A stretch of 64,000 nt of DNA from Methanoregula sp. (GTDB taxonomy: Archaea > Halobacteriota > Methanomicrobia > Methanomicrobiales > Methanospirillaceae): NCBI RefSeq assembly GCF_023227875.1, contig NZ_JALOCH010000007.1, positions 1 to 64,000 of the forward strand, given 5' to 3'. Every line of letters begins with the position of its first letter. Positions within the stretch are counted from its first letter, which is position 1. The notes under the pieces were generated by a model that ran no database searches, was not told the DNA's origin, and saw nothing but the letters and a program-made list of their open reading frames with translations. The position numbers and the translations under genes are program-made. This document shows positions 1 through 6,924 of this stretch, piece after piece.

Positions 1-67
1 ACTTGTTGCCAAGGCCGGCGATCTTTGTATATTCCTGGTGCAGGAAATAATCCTCAAACCCGCCCAT
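1..67 (-). CDS. IS5-family transposase, N-terminal fragment (cut by window edge)
   Basis: Only the first 22 residues are in the window, beginning MGGFEDYFLHQEYTKIAGLG. This start resembles the conserved N-terminus of IS5/IS1182-type DDE transposases of methanogens (MGGFEDYFL.xEY..). The ATG is at 67-65 on the minus strand. No catalytic residue is visible because the rest lies to the left of position 1. The family is recognised from memory of the N-terminal motif; activity cannot be judged. Confidence 0.6.
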   Translation of the reverse strand, partial: MGGFEDYFLHQEYTKIAGLGNK

Positions 68-124
68 ATTTTTTCTTTCGATGTACTAAGATAAAAATCT
101 AAGCCGGGTTTTTCGCTATTCTCT
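1..124 (-). mobile_element. End of an IS5-type insertion sequence
   Basis: This is the 5' end of an insertion sequence read on the minus strand and cut by the window edge. A transposase reading frame begins about 57 nt inside the element. The proposed outer end is near 124 (AGAGAATAGCGAAAAACCC read inward on the minus strand), next to TTAG at 125-128, which fits the 4-bp YTAR-type target duplication known for IS5 relatives. The other end lies outside the window, so neither the inverted repeats nor the duplication can be confirmed. The element breaks the coding frame of the S-layer-like gene at 125-1104. Confidence 0.6.
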
Positions 125-1104
125 TTAGTACCTTCAGCCGGCAGATCGACCTTCGCCGAGACCTGCTTTGCCTCGCCCGTGCCGGTATTCTCGATCCGGA
201 CCGTGAGATCGAACGGGGTGTCCTGGGTGAGCCGCGTGGGATTGGTGTCTACCGACACAAAACCGAGCTCGGCCTTGCCCAGAAACAGGATATCAATGCT
301 GGTGGTCTGGGTCATGACCGTGCCATCGATGGCGCTGTACTGGATCGTCACAGGGACCTTTACCAGGCCGGCGGACATCTTTTTGTCGGAGAGCAGGATC
401 ACGTTTGCGGTCTTTTTCTCTCCGGCAGGGATTGTCCCGAGGTTGAACAGGTCTGTATTCTTCGGGGCAACCATGGTGCTGCTCGCGTTTTCGAGCTTCA
501 GCGTGACGTCAGATGCCAGCATCTCCCCGGAGTTTTTGACCGTAACCATGACCGGGATCTCGTCTCCCGGGTTCTGGCTGCCGGTCAGGGTGCTGTCCAG
601 GATCAGGATTGCAGTTTTCTGGATACCGAGAGCCGTGTTGACATTAACCGGGATCGGGTATTTTGAGCTGCTGGCTCCTTTGGCCTCAATCCAGACTTCC
701 GGGTAATAAAGCCCGTTTGCTGACGGGGCCTTAAAGGAGAAGGTGACAGGGAGGGACTGGCCCGGGCCGAGGTTCCCGATCTTGTCATAGTCCTTGGTCA
801 GGACGGCAACACCGTTTCCCTCGAGATGGACATTGTCGATGTTGACCGTCATGTCCGTGGTCTTGACAACCGTATAATCGTCAGCGGAGAGTTTTCCGGA
901 CTTCTCGATGACACTGGCACTGCCGGCGGTATTCTCGAGTACGACTGTAATCGTCCCGAGACTGTCCGGCATCAGTACCGAGGGAGAGACTGTGTAACTG
1001 GTGATCGTTATCGTCGGTGCATCGGCTGCGTGGACCGGGGATACCAGCAGGACCGCGAGTCCGAACAGGACGATGAGCGTGATGAGCGTGCTGAATTTTT
1101 TCAT
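125..1104 (-). pseudogene. S-layer / COG1361-like exported protein, C-terminus lost to IS insertion
   Basis: The start at 1104 (MKKFSTLITLIVLFGLAVLL) gives a classic signal peptide ending VSPVHAA. About 300 residues of tandem Ig-like/CARDB-type beta domains follow, with the pattern N-x-G-x-x-A--V-x-V recurring (for example LENTAGSAS, VKNSGEMLAS, IENTGTGEAK). In methanogens such COG1361 proteins are exported and usually end in a C-terminal membrane anchor, often with an ABC exporter partner. Here the frame runs as VDLPAEGTK and then enters unrelated sequence belonging to an insertion element. The C-terminal half and anchor are therefore missing or displaced. Possible start-site alternatives are few, since the ATG directly precedes the signal peptide. 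Confidence 0.65.
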
Positions 1105-1133
1105 GATTTCATTCCGGTTATTTCCATATTCGT

Positions 1134-1979
1134 TCATATTGCTTCCAGAGAGAGAGAACCAATACCCTGGCTCAGGGTGATCTCATTGACCGCACGTGAC
1201 GAATTGAACACCGCAGTCACGAACTGATCGCCATCCTGTACAAACCCGTGGTTATCGATATCGCCTATACCGTTATGTACCCTGATACGGGTATTGCTGT
1301 CCCGGGGAACACGCAGGGTAAGGTCGCCGACACCGCACTTGATCAGTGCGTCGTATCGCTTACCCCGGTACCCGCCAAGATCGATGATCGTATCACCTGC
1401 ACCGGTATGGACATCCAGGGTCTCGAGGTTGAGCGTGCCAAGATCGAGCAGGTTGTCACCTGCCCCGACATTCACATCGAGCCGTAACGGGACCTGATCG
1501 GTTAAGGAGATCTCCCATCGGTTGGGGGAGTCTATCGCAAACCACTCCTTTCCTTTGTGCCCTTTCTCGTTCATGGTCACGGATTTTATAGAACCATTGA
1601 TACTTTGTACCAGGTCCGGCTGCCATACAGCGGCGGTTGAAAAAACCGTTGCCTCCATCAGTGCCGTGGCTGGTGCACCACCCTGCAGGGATAATTCCCC
1701 GGCGCCGATGGTAATCTTGACATCTCCCTTTGTAGCCCCGTCAAGTGGGATCACGGTGGTATTGGGTGAGGCGGGGGTCGTGTGCCGGAAGGGTGACATG
1801 GCCTGACCCGGTTGCGGGGGGAAATCCCCGGAGAGTGCAAGGAGACCGAATCCTATAGCGAAGGATACGATCGTGAGCGCCACCAGCCAGAGGATGACCC
1901 GGGTCGAACTGATACCTCCGATCCGGAGGTTACACGCAATGCAGAGAGGGCGTTTGGGTTTCTGATCGTCAGTGCTCAT
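1134..1979 (-). CDS. Membrane-anchored toastrack-domain (DUF4097/LiaF-C-like) protein
   Basis: 281 residues from MSTDDQKPKR. A short cytoplasmic N-terminus contains a CIAC pair, followed by one membrane helix at about residues 30-50 (VILWLVALTIVSFAIGFGLLAL). The rest is a repetitive glycine/aspartate-rich beta solenoid (IGAGELSLQGG, VGAGDNLLDLG, TGAGDTIIDLG, GVGDLTLRVP, GIGSLSLEA), the signature of the toastrack fold of DUF4097 and LiaF C-termini. I chose the ATG at 1979 because it overlaps the upstream stop as ATGA; a longer frame to 2018 exists but lies inside the upstream gene. It is the third gene of a PadR-HAAS-toastrack cassette, known in bacteria and archaea as a membrane-linked stress or signalling module. 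The function here is inferred from that context. Confidence 0.7.
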   Translation of the reverse strand: MSTDDQKPKRPLCIACNLRIGGISSTRVILWLVALTIVSFAIGFGLLALSGDFPPQPGQAMSPFRHTTPASPNTTVIPLDGATKGDVKITIGAGELSLQGGAPATALMEATVFSTAAVWQPDLVQSINGSIKSVTMNEKGHKGKEWFAIDSPNRWEISLTDQVPLRLDVNVGAGDNLLDLGTLNLETLDVHTGAGDTIIDLGGYRGKRYDALIKCGVGDLTLRVPRDSNTRIRVHNGIGDIDNHGFVQDGDQFVTAVFNSSRAVNEITLSQGIGSLSLEAI

Positions 1980-2569
1980 GATTCTTCCTCCGTTCCGGCG
2001 ATCACGGCGATGTTCCATTTGAGGTACTGTATGCCGATGCGGTAGAAGAACCGTGCAAGGTAGTAATCCCCGATCACGAGCAGGAGTCCGAATGTCGTGA
2101 TACCGATGGAGAAGAACACTCCCGCCACGGGTGACTGCCAGATCGCGAATGCCGGAATACCCAGGATCTGCAGGACAGAGTAGATGAACGCAGCAGGCCC
2201 GAAGATGGCAAACATGATCCCGAGGATGAAAACCACCATCAGCAGGACCACGAGAAGGATGAACGGTATGAGCACAAAGACCAGGTTGAAGAGCCCGAGC
2301 CCCAGGGTGGCCAGCACCGCATGGAAGATATTTTTACAGCTCTTTACGTCCTCGGCCTGTTTCACGAGGTGGGTAGCACGGATCTCCCGTGCAACATCCT
2401 CCGGTGACCCGAGCGAGCGGAAGAGCTCCTCCTCCGACCGGCCGTCTGCCTTGCCGATCCGGAAGTGCTCGGCATAATCGGAGACGATATCGTTCAGTTC
2501 TTCCTCAGGGAGCGTGCCTTCGAGCCGGCTCCGGAGGATACGGGTGAATTCCTGTTCAGTCTGCAGCAT
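1976..2569 (-). CDS. HAAS/DUF1700-type membrane protein
   Basis: 197 residues from MLQTEQEFTR. Residues 1-70 form the HAAS signalling region of DUF1700 proteins: acidic helices with the motif E-x-x-D-I-V-S-D-Y-x-E-H-F and R-S-L-G-S-P-E-D-V-A-R-E-I. About four hydrophobic segments follow (roughly 85-185). The start at 2569 is preferred over 2593 because it keeps the overlap with the PadR gene short. HAAS domains are typically encoded next to PadR repressors and are thought to couple them to membrane sensor domains; here the toastrack gene follows with an ATGA overlap, supporting one transcriptional and functional unit. Confidence 0.75.
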   Translation of the reverse strand: MLQTEQEFTRILRSRLEGTLPEEELNDIVSDYAEHFRIGKADGRSEEELFRSLGSPEDVAREIRATHLVKQAEDVKSCKNIFHAVLATLGLGLFNLVFVLIPFILLVVLLMVVFILGIMFAIFGPAAFIYSVLQILGIPAFAIWQSPVAGVFFSIGITTFGLLLVIGDYYLARFFYRIGIQYLKWNIAVIAGTEEES

Positions 2570-2882
2570 CGTTCTTACCTTCCAGGAGCGCATTTACCGA
2601 TGCCGCAAACCGCATCCATTCTTCCTTTTGTTCATGTTCTTCGTTCCTTCCGGCCTCTGTCAGCCGGTAATATTTCCGTGACGGCCCTCCTGCGGATTCC
2701 TGCAGGTAGGTAGTGACGTACCCTTCATCCTTGAGTCGGTGAAGGAGCGGGTATATCGTACCTTCGGAGATATCAATCCGTTTTGAGATCTCACCCACCA
2801 GTTCGTAGCCATAGCAGTCCTTGTGGGCCAGAACAGAGAGAACGCAGATCTCGAGTACACCTTTTTTGAACTGGATATTCAT
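2556..2882 (-). CDS. PadR-family transcriptional repressor
   Basis: 108 residues from MNIQFKKGVLEICVL. It shows the PadR winged helix: G-x-L-E-x-x-V-L-x-x-L, G-Y-E-L-V, S-E-G-T-I-Y-P-L-L-x-R-L, G-Y-V, and the wing G-G-P-S-R-K-Y-Y-R-L-T-E-A-G-R, then a short dimerisation helix. An upstream in-frame start at 2924 adds 14 residues of proline/glycine-rich sequence and is less likely. It leads the PadR-HAAS-toastrack operon and probably represses it through the two palindromes at 2997-3036. The inducing signal is unknown. Confidence 0.85.
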   Translation of the reverse strand: MNIQFKKGVLEICVLSVLAHKDCYGYELVGEISKRIDISEGTIYPLLHRLKDEGYVTTYLQESAGGPSRKYYRLTEAGRNEEHEQKEEWMRFAASVNALLEGKNDAAD

Positions 2883-2996
2883 GGGATCTCCAACGCCGGT
2901 GGCATGCCCGGTCCCCGGCACCACAGGGGTTTTTTCTGCATTGCAGATGTTCGTGATACCGGGGCAGAGTACAGAGGGTAGATTGCCGGGCCTGCG

Positions 2997-3066
2997 TGTT
3001 AAGTGCTTAACACAGTATCTTGCAGTGCAAGGTACTAACTATTGTTGAGAATGCCACGTATATAAT
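2997..3066 (-). promoter_or_regulatory. PadR operon promoter with two palindromic operators
   Basis: Two palindromes lie upstream of padR. TGTTAAG-TG-CTTAACA at 2997-3012 has perfect 7-bp arms. The second, at 3014-3036, has 11-bp arms around a single G with one mismatch (inner core CTTGCA-G-TGCAAG). On the minus strand an ATTATATAC TATA-like box sits at about 3058-3066, so a start roughly 25 nt downstream would fall inside the second palindrome. That geometry is expected for a repressor blocking transcription initiation. The binding protein is inferred to be the adjacent PadR. Confidence 0.6.
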
Positions 3067-3204
3067 TCCATCGTTTTTATTTATCCCACCCTCAGGGAAT
3101 CACTCACCCCCCATCCCCGATATACTACCGGATCGCCGCGTGCAAACATCTGAGAAGAGTATGAACTTTCTCAGCATGGCGGGTTGTTCCTGTACAAAGG
3201 TGAA

Positions 3205-3256
3205 ATACCCATAGGTATAAAACTTACCGTGGGTAACTTAATCATACCAAGAGTAT
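3205..3256 (+). promoter_or_regulatory. Promoter and repeated palindromic operators of the TetR-type gene
   Basis: Three short palindromes are stacked: ATACC-CATA-GGTAT (3205-3218), TTACC-GTG-GGTAA (3224-3236) and the weaker ATAC-CAAGA-GTAT (3244-3256). A TATA-like TATAAAA (3216-3222) overlaps the end of the first site, placing a start near 3243-3248 inside the third. This suggests negative autoregulation by the TetR-like protein encoded 53 nt downstream. Confidence 0.55.
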
Positions 3257-3308
3257 TTGCACAAGACAGGATTTTTTTTCCTGCACGCGCGAGGAACATA
3301 CGGTATCC

Positions 3309-3896
3309 ATGCCACGCATTATCCCGCAATACAGGGAAGAGGTGAAGCAGAAGATCGTTTTTGCTGCGTTCACGCTCTTCATCGAGAAAGGCTACCATGG
3401 TACCACGATGGGGGAGATTGCGGAGAGCCTTGGTGTCACCAAACCGGCACTCTACCAGTACTTTCCCGGTAAGGAGGACCTCTTTGCCGCAGTTGCTGAA
3501 CATGCGAGGCAGGAGTTCAAGGGGACGCTCGAACGTGCCTATGCGGGCAGGAATATCCGGGACGGAAGCGCTGCGCTTTTCGATGCATTACTGAATTACG
3601 TGCCGCAGTTCAACGGCATGTACTCCGAGATGCTGCTCCTCGCCACCCGTAACGATCGCCTGCGCACGGTGCTCGTGCAGGACCGGACCGAGGACATCCG
3701 GGTGATCGAGCGCTTCATCTCCCGCCAGCAGGAGACAGGGCTCATCTCATCCAGGCTCGATCCCCGGGTCCTCGCGGTTGCCTGCGATGCGCTGGCCAAC
3801 GGCCTCCTCATGGATGTCCTGATGGGCATGGACAGGGACGAGGCAAAAACCGTCTGGATTGCAGCACTGGAGCAGATGGTCAGAGTAGGACCGTAA
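3309..3896 (+). CDS. TetR/AcrR-family transcriptional regulator
   Basis: 195 residues. The N-terminal TetR helix-turn-helix is clear at about residues 12-58: K-I-V-F-A-A-F-T-L-F-I-E-K-G-Y-H-G-T-T-M-G-E-I-A-E-S-L-G-V-T-K-P-A-L-Y-Q-Y-F-P-G-K-E-D-L-F. The remaining ~135 residues form the variable helical ligand-binding and dimerisation domain. The gene stands alone, with a CDF-like transporter convergent downstream. Three palindromes in its promoter suggest autoregulation. The ligand cannot be predicted. Confidence 0.9.
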   Translation: MPRIIPQYREEVKQKIVFAAFTLFIEKGYHGTTMGEIAESLGVTKPALYQYFPGKEDLFAAVAEHARQEFKGTLERAYAGRNIRDGSAALFDALLNYVPQFNGMYSEMLLLATRNDRLRTVLVQDRTEDIRVIERFISRQQETGLISSRLDPRVLAVACDALANGLLMDVLMGMDRDEAKTVWIAALEQMVRVGP

Positions 3897-3974
3897 AGTC
3901 CGGCGCGGCCGGCGGGCTATTCTCTTCAGGCCCGGTATGGTGCACTGATCCCTTCCCTGCAGGCACTCCGGGGT

Positions 3975-4886
3975 TCAGCCTTGGCTCAGGACGATAGAGA
4001 CCACGCTACCTGCGATCCTGGACTCAAGGGAACGTTTCAGTGAGGTGGTAAAGTCCTGGACATCACCCATCTTCTGTTCCGGGTCAAACCCAAGAAAGAT
4101 CTCGATGTAGATCCTGCTGCCGGACCGGCGCGAACGGACACCGTGGAACTCGTTGTATTGTTCGAACGAGGATGCAAGTTCCCTGAGGATGACAATCTGG
4201 AGTTCCTCATCAAGGGTTTTGTCAAAGAGGTCCGGAAGCGAGGAGGAGAACTCGCGGTACCCGGCAAACAGGAGGAAGCCGATAATGATGAAGGAGACGA
4301 TCGGGTCGATATAATGCGCCCAGTCGTACTGGATGCAGAGAACCGAGAGTGACAGCGCAAAGAGGAGGAGGAGATTGGAGAAGGTCTTGGCCCTCCGCAG
4401 GCGCCACTGCGACTCCATGATCGGCGAGGGATCCTGTCTTGAACGGTGCTGGTAGGTATGCCAGTGGTGGTAATCGGCAATGCTTGCGATGATCATGAGC
4501 GGGATACCGATATATGCGGCAACCATGTCGAACGCCTCGGGATGCAGGAGCCGCTGGATAGTGAAGAGGACAAGGATACAGATGGAGACTCCCATCACGC
4601 TGCCGGTGATGATTCTTGTGAGGGTCTCGAACTTGCCCATGCCGTAATCGTAGGTGAACTTCCCGCCGGCTTTCATCCTTCTGATGATCATGAGGGCAAA
4701 GAGGGTGGCGAGGACCTCATTTGCATATTTGAAGACATCGGACAAGAGCGCAGCCGACCCGGAGAGGATGACGGCAATAGTCTCCGGGACCAGGATGAGA
4801 AAATCCACGCAGAGACCGCGAAAGACGAGCTTCTCGCGGGACTCTTTCGCACCCTCTGCATCGTTCACGATCTCATTGCCTGCCAT
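3975..4886 (-). CDS. Cation diffusion facilitator (CDF)-like membrane protein with an altered metal site
   Basis: 303 residues with six predicted membrane helices and a C-terminal cytoplasmic domain (about 215-300) typical of CDF exporters. Family landmarks include the G-S-A-A-L-L-S-D-V-F-K stretch of helix II and T-Y-D-Y-G-M-G-K-F-E-T before helix III. In canonical members helices II and V carry H/D-x-x-x-D metal ligands. Here helix II reads S-D-V-F-K-Y-A-N-E, and the region where helix V should carry H-x-x-x-D reads R-R-A-K-T-F-S-N-L. Only part of the usual tetrahedral site is present, so substrate or even transport activity is uncertain. It is convergent with the TetR gene. Confidence 0.75.
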   Translation of the reverse strand: MAGNEIVNDAEGAKESREKLVFRGLCVDFLILVPETIAVILSGSAALLSDVFKYANEVLATLFALMIIRRMKAGGKFTYDYGMGKFETLTRIITGSVMGVSICILVLFTIQRLLHPEAFDMVAAYIGIPLMIIASIADYHHWHTYQHRSRQDPSPIMESQWRLRRAKTFSNLLLLFALSLSVLCIQYDWAHYIDPIVSFIIIGFLLFAGYREFSSSLPDLFDKTLDEELQIVILRELASSFEQYNEFHGVRSRRSGSRIYIEIFLGFDPEQKMGDVQDFTTSLKRSLESRIAGSVVSIVLSQG

Positions 4887-5032
4887 GTATGTCTATACAC
4901 GTAGGGCAGGAATACTAAAAAAAGTACGGGGGGCTGTTCCTGCTGACATGCATTCATGTCTTTTTCAAATGCGATCAGGATCGCGATGAAAACGTTTCAA
5001 GCAGAGTCTGATGAAAAAATTTTAGTCAAAGT

Positions 5033-5180
5033 CCGCTGAAATTTTTCGTGCAGCCACGGGGTTCAGACTTTGCTCTTAAAAAAACAGCGGGCTGCGTATC
5101 CAGAAATTGTATCGCATTTCCAAAGCGATGCGATACTGCAAACCTCGTGTCACAATTGATGAGAGGTGTGGAGATTTTTT
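5033..5180. repeat. Dispersed repeat family, copy 1
   Basis: This copy contains the family landmarks: AATTTTTCGTGCAGCCACGG near the left end, then GGCTGCGTATCCAGAAATTG at 5091-5110, a 'GCAAACC' stretch and 'CAATTGATGAGAGG'. Three relatives lie at 5763, 6566 and 8761. No coding frame is shared by all copies. This stretch and its left flank (4887-5032) hold no gene I can support; GATC-rich sequence sits at 4971-4989. Confidence 0.6.
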
Positions 5181-5207
5181 TAAAATGGACAGTGCCTGTG
5201 GCACACA

Positions 5208-5459
5208 CTACCGGTACCCTTTTTTTTCTCCGGAGAAATATGCGCAATATTCCTCCTGGGACATACCGGCTTTATCGATCAACTTACACAACAATCCAAT
5301 ACCGAGGTCCCGTTCGGCATGAACCGGGACTGACAGGTGAACCAGACTTCCCTCTTTTGTCAGGATATGGTGGCTGCCCTCAACGTGGTTCTCAACCCAT
5401 CCAGCCCGCTTGAATGCAGCGATGTGCTTATTTCCGCCCGCACGCGGAAGTTTAGGCAT
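5208..5459 (-). CDS. hicA: HicA-type mRNA interferase toxin, copy 1
   Basis: 83 residues in the small dsRBD-like HicA/YcfA fold. Landmarks are MPKLPRAGGNKHIAAFKRAGW, the catalytic-histidine region E-G-S-H-H-I-L-T-K-E-G, and the strand V-H-L-S-V-P-V-H, followed by the conserved G-L-L-C-K-L-I-D-K-A-G-M-S-Q-E-E-Y. HicA toxins cleave mRNA, and the histidine is required. The gene overlaps hicB by 8 nt, with the antitoxin first. This copy has a C-terminal KKGYR tail missing from the second copy. The toxin part is otherwise intact. Confidence 0.9.
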   Translation of the reverse strand: MPKLPRAGGNKHIAAFKRAGWVENHVEGSHHILTKEGSLVHLSVPVHAERDLGIGLLCKLIDKAGMSQEEYCAYFSGEKKGYR

Positions 5460-5691
5460 AATTTATACCGGAAGTATCGACATCGATACTCATGCGGGAA
5501 GGCAGGGACGTGATGTGGATCTTACCCGATGCTGTCTTCAACCGGGACTTGATGCAACCGATAATTGCTTCATTGATATTTTCAATTGCTTCCTTGAGAG
5601 TGTCGCCTTCAGTCATGCATCCCGGCAGATCGGTACATTCCACAACATACCGCCCGTCTTCATCCAGTTCAATTAAAATTGAGAATTTCAT
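5452..5691 (-). CDS. hicB: HicB-type antitoxin, copy 1
   Basis: 79 residues with the HicB partial RNase H-like fold: M-K-F-S-I-L-I-E-L-D-E-D-G-R-Y-V-V-E-C, the signature D-L-P-G-C-M-T-E-G-D-T-L-K-E-A-I-E-N-I-N-E-A-I, and a short C-terminal tail. No helix-turn-helix or ribbon-helix-helix DNA-binding domain is visible, unlike the longer HicB proteins. It precedes and overlaps hicA, so the pair is probably co-transcribed from AT-rich sequence upstream of 5691 (TAAATATAAG at about 5700-5710 on the minus strand). Confidence 0.9.
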   Translation of the reverse strand: MKFSILIELDEDGRYVVECTDLPGCMTEGDTLKEAIENINEAIIGCIKSRLKTASGKIHITSLPSRMSIDVDTSGINYA

Positions 5692-5762
5692 AGTCTGATC
5701 TTATATTTACCATATGCAGGGGGCTTCAATAAAGATATGTAAGTGGGATGCGGGAGGTTTTT

Positions 5763-5870
5763 GGCTGGCTGCGTATCCAGAAATTGCGTGACCTTCCTTA
5801 CGTCATGCAATACAGTAAACCTGTTTTTGCAATTGATGTGAGGCGGCAGAAATTTCGTGGGGGCGGCGGC
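5763..5870. repeat. Dispersed repeat family, copy 2
   Basis: Begins CTGGCTGCGTATCCAG and continues with AAATTGCGTGACCTTCC, TTACGTCATGCAATAC, AAACCTGTTTTTGCAATTG and ATGTGAGGCGG, ending AAATTTCGTGGG. It matches copy 3 (6566-6800) closely over the central CTTCCTTACGTCATGCAATAC block. Its left end overlaps the end of the hicBA duplication, so a repeat copy sits at one duplication boundary. Confidence 0.7.
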
Positions 5871-5969
5871 GCTTAGCCCCCATAACGCGGTCTACTGTCA
5901 ATATAGAGAGAGTATAGCCACAAACAACAGTTCGAATAATTGAACATAACGAACCGGCAATATTCCTGC

Positions 5970-6311
5970 ATGGTAAGCGAAGAGTTGAGTGCTTCCCAGA
6001 TTATTGAGATTCATAATGAAATCATTCAGGAATTTGGTGGGGAACACGGCATGCGGGATCCTGCAACACTAGATTACACCGTTTATCGGGTAAACCGTTC
6101 ACGCAACATATACAGGAAAGCAGCCATTGCGCTTCATGGAATCTGTACCGGTCACCCGTTTATTGATGGCAACAAGCGATCCGCACTCGTAACCACTGAT
6201 AACCTCTTAAGAGAACACCATTACAAAATCTGTGCATCAAATGACGATGTAGTTATATTCATGCTGGATGTAGCATCGTACACCCATAGCATGGAATCCG
6301 TTGAATCCTGA
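5970..6311 (+). CDS. doc: Doc-type (death-on-curing) Fic-fold toxin
   Basis: 113 residues from MVSEELSASQ; a TTG at 5940 would add 10. The early motif I-I-E-I-H-N-E-I-I-Q-E-F-G-G-E-H-G-M-R-D-P matches Doc proteins. The catalytic Fic-fold motif H-P-F-I-D-G-N-K-R is intact, with Asp in the position typical of Doc kinases. Bacterial Doc phosphorylates EF-Tu; an archaeal target is inference. No Phd-like antitoxin is found upstream, where the dispersed repeat lies, so the gene looks orphaned. A 43-codon ORF on the opposite strand downstream is the only nearby small gene. Confidence 0.8.
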   Translation: MVSEELSASQIIEIHNEIIQEFGGEHGMRDPATLDYTVYRVNRSRNIYRKAAIALHGICTGHPFIDGNKRSALVTTDNLLREHHYKICASNDDVVIFMLDVASYTHSMESVES

Positions 6312-6337
6312 ATAAAAAAGAATACGGTATTGGACGA

Positions 6338-6469
6338 TTAGAGCCGGCTGAGCTTCTGCAGTGCTGAGCGATATTCTATCTTGGTTTTGTTGAGGTTTTC
6401 CCGCTGCAGATTCGTGAGATGCTCTGAAGATTTTTTCTCACTGCCCTGCTTCTCTACACTCTTTGCCAT
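6338..6469 (-). CDS. Small charged hypothetical protein (43 aa)
   Basis: The frame starts MAKSVEKQGSEKKSSEHL and ends KLSRL. It is rich in Lys, Glu and Ser and probably helical or disordered. It converges on the Doc gene with 26 nt between stops. I do not recognise the family. Its existence rests only on an intact frame with an ATG; it could be a chance ORF or a small antitoxin. Confidence 0.3.
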   Translation of the reverse strand: MAKSVEKQGSEKKSSEHLTNLQRENLNKTKIEYRSALQKLSRL

Positions 6470-6565
6470 TAATATTCATTCATGTTCTGAAGTCTTATTA
6501 ATTTCCATTGGGAACCCCATCTTTCAACATCTACCTACAGTTCAGGCATTTTTTCGACGGGTTCG

Positions 6566-6800
6566 GCTTAAAATTTTTATGCACAGCCATGGGGTTAATA
6601 CCCGGGTCTGGAAAAATGGCTGGCGACATATCCAGAAATTGCGTAGCCTTCCTTACGTCATGCAATACCGCAAACCTGTTTTACACTTGATATGAGGCGG
6701 TGGGGGTTTCGGGATCTGGGGGAGGGCGCTCCTTGACCAGCGATAGTTTGACCAGGATGGAACGGATGGAACGGATGAAACGGGATATCGAAATCCGGGC
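6566..6800. repeat. Dispersed repeat family, copy 3 (longest)
   Basis: Starts near GGCTTAAAATTTTTATGCACAG and includes ATATCCAGAAATTGCGTAGC, CTTCCTTACGTCATGCAATAC, CGCAAACCTG and ATGAGGCGG. It continues into GGGCGCTCCTTGACCAGCG and a run of GATGGAACG units. The right part matches sequence just before and inside the small ORF at 8897-8992. No intact gene is present, though the frame ...RSLTSDSLTRMERMERMKRD recalls RSLTGNSLTKMELMKRD of copy 4. Confidence 0.6.
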
Positions 6801-6924
6801 GGATGGGACACCGATGCTCACGGAGCGTGCGGCTTCCACAAAGATTCCGGCTCCTGCTCCGTTACCGGATTCCACACCGGCACCGGTACCGGATATGGCG
6901 AATCTGCCGGGACTATACCCGGGG

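Larger units (their letters stand above)
5183..5782. repeat. Segmental duplication carrying hicBA, copy 1
   Basis: About 600 bp nearly identical to 8180-8783. The identity starts around AAAATGGAC, spans hicA, hicB and their promoter region, and ends inside the dispersed repeat at GCGTATCCAGAAAT. The two copies are in the same orientation and about 3 kb apart. The few differences are mostly single substitutions, plus a different 3' end for hicA, pointing to a recent duplication. Confidence 0.85.
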
